DNA of 9,307 nucleotides from Bryobacterales bacterium. Lineage in GTDB: Bacteria; Acidobacteriota; Terriglobia; Bryobacterales; Bryobacteraceae. The stretch is from NCBI GenBank assembly GCA_003142355.1, contig PLMF01000402.1, positions 1 to 9,307 of the forward strand, read 5' to 3'. The notes under the pieces were generated by a model, which saw only the letters and a list, made by a program, of their open reading frames with translations, was not told the DNA's origin and ran no database searches. Below are positions 5,782-9,307 of this stretch, in pieces (position 1 is the first letter of the stretch; each line of letters begins with the position of its first letter). Position numbers and translations under genes: made by a program.

Positions 5782-6258
5782 ATGCAGCATCGAACATGTC
5801 CGCGCCATGGCGCGGAGCATCCATGCACGTGTGCGATGGGCAACTTGTACCGGTTCGTCGAGCCAGTTGTGCTGTTCTTGCTCAAGAAGAAGGGGCGATC
5901 GTATGGATACGAGCTTGCGGCGGAACTGCGGGAACACGCGTTAACTGATGCCTCCATCGAAGCCGCTGCCCTCTACAAGACCTTAAGGCAACTGGAGCAA
6001 AACGACTGCGTCACTTCCGAGTGGGATGTCACCGGCAAAGGGCCGGCGAGAAGAGTCTATTGCCTCACATCCCGCGGCGAAGAGCACCTCGCGGAGTGGA
6101 TCACCGTTCTCGACCACGTGGCCCGGTCGATGACGCGTTTCGTGCGCGCAGCCGGAAAGCAGGCTCGCGACGAATCGCCATGCGGACCTCCGGTCTCTCT
6201 CCGCTCCGGGAAGCGAGCCGCCAAAACAGCGGAACCGGCGCTGGCACTCTCCCGGTAA
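5782..6258 (+). CDS. PadR-family transcriptional regulator with Cys/His-rich N-terminus
   Basis: The 158-residue protein carries a PadR winged helix-turn-helix: helix 1 NLYRFVEPVVLFLLKKKG (21-38), YGYELAAELREHAL (41-54), recognition helix around IEAAALYKTLRQLEQ (59-73), and a wing with TGKGPARRVYCLT (84-96). A coiled-coil-prone C-terminal helix for dimerisation follows (about 98-125), then a basic tail. Before the HTH sits CPRHGAEHPCTC (C6, C15 and C17, with H3, H9 and H13), a possible metal or Fe-S binding patch. The ATG at 5782 is chosen because the promoter geometry puts transcription start near 5763, after an in-frame ATG at 5758. An ATG at 5836 would delete the Cys motif. No start has a good ribosome binding site, so the exact start is uncertain. 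Matching palindromes before it and before the next gene indicate autoregulation. Confidence 0.8.
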   Translation: MQHRTCPRHGAEHPCTCAMGNLYRFVEPVVLFLLKKKGRSYGYELAAELREHALTDASIEAAALYKTLRQLEQNDCVTSEWDVTGKGPARRVYCLTSRGEEHLAEWITVLDHVARSMTRFVRAAGKQARDESPCGPPVSLRSGKRAAKTAEPALALSR

Positions 6259-6343
6259 TCCGACACAGGCCCTCACGGAGAACTTGCAGGTTCCGACCGG
6301 CCGCCCGCGGATTGACGCGATGCGGGTGGGATCGGGCAGTCTA

Positions 6344-6383
6344 TAGATGCAAGTTGCATATAACGGCCAAACGCTGCTATGCT
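6344..6383 (+). promoter_or_regulatory. Promoter and PadR-type operator of the NifX-like gene
   Basis: TAGATGCAA-G-TTGCATATA (6344-6362) is a second palindrome, with a perfect 13-bp core ATGCAAGTTGCAT (6347-6359). TTGCAT (6354-6359) is followed after 18 nt by TATGCT (6378-6383). This matches the 5717-5756 site in sequence and spacing. The predicted transcription start near 6390 leaves a short leader containing the AAGGAG ribosome binding site. Confidence 0.7.
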
Positions 6384-6410
6384 GCCTGTGTCGGCTAAGG
6401 AGACTCGCAC

Positions 6411-6785
6411 GTGAAGATCGCTATACCAACGAACGATGGAATTAACCTTTCCGCCCACTTCGGACGCTGCCGCCAGTTCCTCATCTTCGAAGCCCGGAAT
6501 GGCGAGGTGAAACTCATCGAGACCCGCATGAATGCAGGTTGTCACGGACACGGATCGAGCGACGGCGCCGAACATCCCAGTCACTCAGGGTTTGTCGAAG
6601 CGCTGCGGGATTGTGAGACGGTATTGTGCGGCGGAATCGGCGCGGGCGCAGTGGAAGCGCTCAAGGCGGGTGGAATAACGGTGGTTCTTGTCGATGCTGC
6701 AGGCAACGCGGAACAGATCGTTACCGCTTTTCAGTCTGGTGCCCTTCGGCCGGCATCGGTTGGCATGTGCCAATGCCAGCATTAG
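6411..6785 (+). CDS. NifX/NafY-like dinitrogenase iron-molybdenum cofactor family protein
   Basis: The 124-residue protein has the RNase H-like small domain of PF02579: MKIAIPTNDG at the start, SAHFGRCRQFLIFE (14-27), VLCGGIGAGAVEAL (71-84), GITVVLVDAAG (88-98) and a final helix. Stand-alone members bind or are thought to bind Fe-S or FeMo-type clusters, and are common in anaerobes lacking nitrogenase. Extra potential ligands are visible: a His-rich loop with CHGHG, EHPSHSG (44-60) and a C-terminal Cys-x-Cys-x-His (120-124). The start is GTG at 6411, with AAGGAG at 6397-6402 (8-nt spacing). It lies downstream of a palindrome shared with the padR promoter, so the PadR protein probably controls it. 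No nif structural genes are in view, so a nitrogenase role is not implied. Confidence 0.8.
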   Translation: MKIAIPTNDGINLSAHFGRCRQFLIFEARNGEVKLIETRMNAGCHGHGSSDGAEHPSHSGFVEALRDCETVLCGGIGAGAVEALKAGGITVVLVDAAGNAEQIVTAFQSGALRPASVGMCQCQH

Positions 6786-6857
6786 ATCGGCGTGGACTTT
6801 CCGCGCCTTGAAATGCGGGGGATGCCACCCGGAGTTACCCTTACAGAGGAGATCGTC

Positions 6858-7874
6858 ATGGGTCTCATGAAGCGCCGCGATTTGTTCAAGGCTGCCGCCA
6901 TGGCACTCGGGAGCAGCCGGGAGAGCCGTGCCGCGGCCGATACCAATCACCAGATCAATACTGCGCTTGGGCCAGTCCCTCCGGCTGACTTGGGACGCAC
7001 GTTGATCCACGAACACGTCCTCGTAGACCTCGTGGGCGCCGGCCGAATTGCTCCGCGCCGGTACGATGGCGGAGAGGTCCTTAGCGTTGTTCTCCCTTAC
7101 CTGAAACAGCTACGATCCCAGGGATGCGGGACATTCGTCGATTGCACACCCGCCTATCTGGGCCGCGATCCCGACCTCCTCGCCCGGCTATCGCAATCGA
7201 GTGGGCTGCACATCCTGACGAACACCGGTTTCTACGGTGCGGCGGGTGGCAAGTATATCCCCGAGTTCGCACTCTCCGCGACGGCAGAGGACCTTGCCGC
7301 ACGTTGGACGAGCGAGTTTCAGGCGGGAATCCCACCTACAGGGATTCGCCCGGCGCTTATTAAAGTTGGGGTGGATGCGGGTCCGCTCTCGAAGATTAAC
7401 AGCAAGCTGGTTTCCGCGGCTGCACTCACCCACTTACGGACGGGCTTGGTGATAGCCTCGCACACCGGGGATGGCCTCGCTGCCATGGCTCAATTGAATC
7501 TGCTGAAAAGCCATGGGGTGTCCCCCGCGGCGTTTATCTGGGTGCACGCCCAGGATGAGAAGGATCGGAGTTTTCATCGGAAAGCGGCCGAGGCCGGTGC
7601 CTGGATTGAGTTCGATGGCATATCATCCGAGACCGTTGACGAGAACATCGGCTTGATTCGGGAGACGAGGCGGGCGGGATATCTCCGGCGCGTCCTTATT
7701 TCTCAAGACGCCGTGGGTTTCCACGTGGGAGAAGAGCGCGGTGGATATTGCCCCGGCTACACTTTCATGTTTTCCGACTTCCTGCCGCAACTTCGCAAGA
7801 GTGGTATCGACGAAAACGAAACACGCATACTCACAGTTGAGAACCCACGGCGCGCACTCACTCAGAGCAACTGA
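6858..7874 (+). CDS. Phosphotriesterase-family amidohydrolase with twin-arginine leader
   Basis: The 338-residue metal-dependent hydrolase keeps the full binuclear site of the phosphotriesterase-related family: His51 and His53 (TLIHEHVLVD), Lys169 (ALIKVG, the carbamylated bridging lysine), His202 (ASHTGDG), His230 (VHAQDEKD) and Asp284 (ISQDAVGF), ending in NPRRAL. Family members act as lactonases, phosphodiesterases or esterases; the true substrate is unknown. The N-terminus (MGLMKRRDLFKAAAMALG) has an RR-x-L-F-K motif and a short hydrophobic stretch, suggesting Tat export, though the h-region is brief and cleavage is uncertain. AGAGGAG at 6845-6851 sets the ATG at 6858; one at 6867 would still keep the RR motif. 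It lies 72 nt after the NifX-like gene with no obvious promoter, so it may share that transcript. Confidence 0.85.
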   Translation: MGLMKRRDLFKAAAMALGSSRESRAAADTNHQINTALGPVPPADLGRTLIHEHVLVDLVGAGRIAPRRYDGGEVLSVVLPYLKQLRSQGCGTFVDCTPAYLGRDPDLLARLSQSSGLHILTNTGFYGAAGGKYIPEFALSATAEDLAARWTSEFQAGIPPTGIRPALIKVGVDAGPLSKINSKLVSAAALTHLRTGLVIASHTGDGLAAMAQLNLLKSHGVSPAAFIWVHAQDEKDRSFHRKAAEAGAWIEFDGISSETVDENIGLIRETRRAGYLRRVLISQDAVGFHVGEERGGYCPGYTFMFSDFLPQLRKSGIDENETRILTVENPRRALTQSN

Positions 7875-8027
7875 AAGATTCAGCCGGGGTTGTCCTTGGG
7901 TTCGGCCTCTCGAAGCGCCGGCTGTCCCGTGACGCCCATGTAATCCGAATGGCGACTGCGGGGAGCACCGGAGAATGCGCGGAGCCGTTTTCGCGCAACT
8001 TGCGGCACGTGTGCCATGTCTCGCGCC

Positions 8028-8540
8028 TCAGCGTTGCTTCGGACCCTTTCCGGGCGTGCCGTCAAACCTGTCGTCCGCCAAGCGGCGTTTTGAATTGGAC
8101 TCGTCGAACCATCCGGCTTTGCTGTTTGGGTAGCAGTCGAATTCCGGAACGTAGGGCTTGATGTCCAGCAGCGGCGTGCCGTCGATGATGTCGACATCCG
8201 CTATTTCGAGGACACCTTCCTGAATCGCCAGGAGCCGAACCGCTGAAATTCCGATGGGAGAGGGGCGAGCGGGCGCCCGCGTCGCAAAGATGCCGCGCTC
8301 CCGGGTGTCAAGGAAGGGCGTCACCAGCAGGCTGGATTTCGGCGCCTTGTGCAACCAGTAGACGAGCCAGATGCGCTCGCAGCTCGCAAGGTCCTTCAAG
8401 CCAGTCTGAAAGCGCGGTTCGATGCGGACTGTTCCTCGCGCTCCGTTTGCCCGTGAAGGCTGGATGGGTGTGCCCGCAGGTTCACGAAATGGCGTCTCAA
8501 TCACGCCGATCGGTTCGATCTTCAAAACGGGACCCATCAT
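8028..8540 (-). CDS. TsaA/TrmO-family (UPF0066, COG1720) protein
   Basis: The 170-residue protein spans the TsaA-like beta-barrel domain. Family signatures are IEPIGVIETPF (8-18), RERGIFATRAPARPSPIGIS (80-99, usually ending RPNPIG, here SPIG) and DGTPLLDIKPY (119-129). The characterised member TrmO methylates t6A37 in certain tRNAs using SAM. Many bacterial and archaeal homologues are found in metal or cofactor loci and may act on another substrate, so the function here is open. The start overlaps the stop of the upstream MBL-fold gene (ATGA at 8540-8537), so the two are translationally coupled. The C-terminal 30 residues are polar and basic (KRRLADDRFDGTPGKGPKQR) and lie outside the domain. 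Confidence 0.8.
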   Translation of the reverse strand: MMGPVLKIEPIGVIETPFREPAGTPIQPSRANGARGTVRIEPRFQTGLKDLASCERIWLVYWLHKAPKSSLLVTPFLDTRERGIFATRAPARPSPIGISAVRLLAIQEGVLEIADVDIIDGTPLLDIKPYVPEFDCYPNSKAGWFDESNSKRRLADDRFDGTPGKGPKQR

Positions 8541-9307
8541 CGCTCACCAAGAACGAGCCTTGTGCCAGCCCCCACATCCTGCACCAGCGAGTGGAAGCGA
8601 GCGCGCAGATACGAATGTGCGCCCATGCCGGTGCAGTGGCATGGCGCGAGGATCTGGAAGTTTCGCCTGCCGATGGCGTTGGCGCTAGCTTCCAGTTCCT
8701 TGTGAGTTGCCCGCCCCAGATGCAGGCCGCCGGCTAACGCAAGGCCATCAGTGCGGCCGGTAAGCGCGAAAACGCGGTCGAGCGTGTTCCCTACCCCTGC
8801 ATGCGCACATCCGGCGATCACCACCAGCCCGCTTGTGGTGTCAATGAAGAGCGCCTGATCGTCGGCAATCGGATCCGGCTCCCGGCAGTCCGCGTCGAGG
8901 AAGAAGCCCGCCGCGGTCTGCCCATTCACCGGGAGTCGCGGGATCTCGCCCGTACACCAGACGCCGGGAACTACCTCGGTGACGGACCGAGTCCAGACGA
9001 TCCGGTCCTGAACCGTGTCGAGCGCCTGGCGTGAACTCTCTGGCATGCCGATCGAGCGATGTGGCGGGTTCTCGCTCTTCGCGTACTTCGGCTGCATTGC
9101 CGCCGGGTGGAGAAAGATGGCGGCCGGTGAGACTGCCTGCAGTAGACCGGCCAATCCGCCAGTGTGGTCGTCGTGACCGTGGCTCAGGACGACGGCATCG
9201 AGTGGGGAAAGGCTAATGCCCAGGGCATCCGCATTGGCACGCAGCACTTTGCCCTGGCCGGTGTCGAAGAGGATGCGCCGGTCATCGGCCTCGATCAGCA
9301 TCGACAG
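8537..9307 (-). CDS. COG1237 metallo-beta-lactamase-fold hydrolase (5' end beyond window)
   Basis: About 256 residues are visible, open at the right edge. The first ATG in view (9301) sits inside the family's opening strand (LSMLIEADDRRILFDTG), so the true start lies outside the window. The MBL motif is LSHGHDDHTGG (HxHxDH). Later features are VVIAGCAHAGVGNTLDRVF and LAGGLHLG, then a terminal PCHCTG. The GCAHAG form instead of the usual metal-bridging Asp pattern is typical of COG1237, which includes the archaeal dihydropterin-ribofuranosylaminobenzene phosphate synthases. A role in pterin-like or other cofactor chemistry is possible, but the substrate is unknown. It is followed by the TsaA-family gene with a 4-nt overlap. 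Confidence 0.85.
   Translation of the reverse strand: MSMLIEADDRRILFDTGQGKVLRANADALGISLSPLDAVVLSHGHDDHTGGLAGLLQAVSPAAIFLHPAAMQPKYAKSENPPHRSIGMPESSRQALDTVQDRIVWTRSVTEVVPGVWCTGEIPRLPVNGQTAAGFFLDADCREPDPIADDQALFIDTTSGLVVIAGCAHAGVGNTLDRVFALTGRTDGLALAGGLHLGRATHKELEASANAIGRRNFQILAPCHCTGMGAHSYLRARFHSLVQDVGAGTRLVLGER

Noticed and set aside
6760..6773. Perfect palindrome TTGGCA-TG-TGCCAA at the end of the NifX-like gene
   Set aside because: Lies within codons for the C-terminal residues, lacks a T-tract, and the hairpin is short; possibly coincidental.
6411..6785. Nitrogenase locus
   Set aside because: The PF02579-type protein stands alone with a regulator and a hydrolase; no nifH, nifD, nifK, nifE or nifN sequence is present in the window.
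7881..7924. Inverted repeat CAGCCGG...CCGGCTG as a terminator between convergent genes
   Set aside because: Seven-bp arms with a 30-nt loop and no T-run; too weak to call.
7880..8197. Minus-strand ORF beyond and within the TsaA-family gene
   Set aside because: Mostly out-of-frame overlap with the TsaA gene; the part in the 7875-8027 gap has no recognisable domain or start signal.

Overview
The window is GC-rich, gene-dense DNA with short gaps and several ATGA start/stop overlaps. Its gene set (KDPG aldolase/KDG kinase, PadR regulators, Tat-exported amidohydrolase, a NifX-like FeMo-cofactor-family protein, COG1237 metallo-hydrolase) would suit an Acidobacteriota-like or other deep-branching environmental bacterium, possibly with an anaerobic lifestyle. 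That placement is an impression from protein flavour and not a proof. No rRNA, tRNA, IS element, integrase or CRISPR array is visible.

Layout. (1) 1-1184, plus strand: the tail of a probable KDPG aldolase followed 2 nt later by a PfkB-family 2-keto-3-deoxygluconate kinase, i.e. an Entner-Doudoroff/uronate pair. (2) 1185-3696, plus strand: a leader rich in stem-loops, then a tightly overlapping four-gene ECF-type importer operon in the order S component, class I SAM methyltransferase, T component, ATPase. The substrate is not known, and a methyltransferase embedded in a vitamin/metal uptake operon is the notable point. (3) 3741-5691, minus strand: an OB-fold-like small exported protein that is frameshifted in this sequence, a DapA/NanA-family lyase and a single-domain rhodanese lipoprotein. 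(4) 5717-7874, plus strand: a PadR-family regulator with a Cys/His-rich N-terminus, a NifX/NafY-like small protein and a phosphotriesterase-family amidohydrolase with a twin-arginine leader. (5) 8028-9307, minus strand: a COG1237 metallo-beta-lactamase-fold protein (cut by the window edge) overlapping a TsaA/TrmO-family protein.

The best-supported new observation is regulatory. A near-perfect 19-bp palindrome, consensus TAGATGCAA-G-TTGCATCTA, occurs twice: in the divergent region between the OB-fold gene and padR, and upstream of the NifX-like gene. In both copies the right half-site TTGCAT sits exactly 18 nt before a -10-like hexamer (TATTCT and TATGCT), so the operator appears to double as the -35 element. 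This predicts an autoregulated PadR circuit controlling padR, the NifX-like gene (perhaps with the phosphotriesterase-like gene) and possibly the divergent exported protein. It also places transcription start downstream of the first in-frame ATG of padR.

Taken together, the NifX-like protein, Cys/His-rich PadR, TsaA-family and COG1237 proteins, rhodanese lipoprotein and ECF importer with its methyltransferase suggest a locus for uptake, handling or sensing of a metal or metallocofactor. That functional reading is inference. Only the palindromes, overlaps, motifs and frameshift are seen directly.
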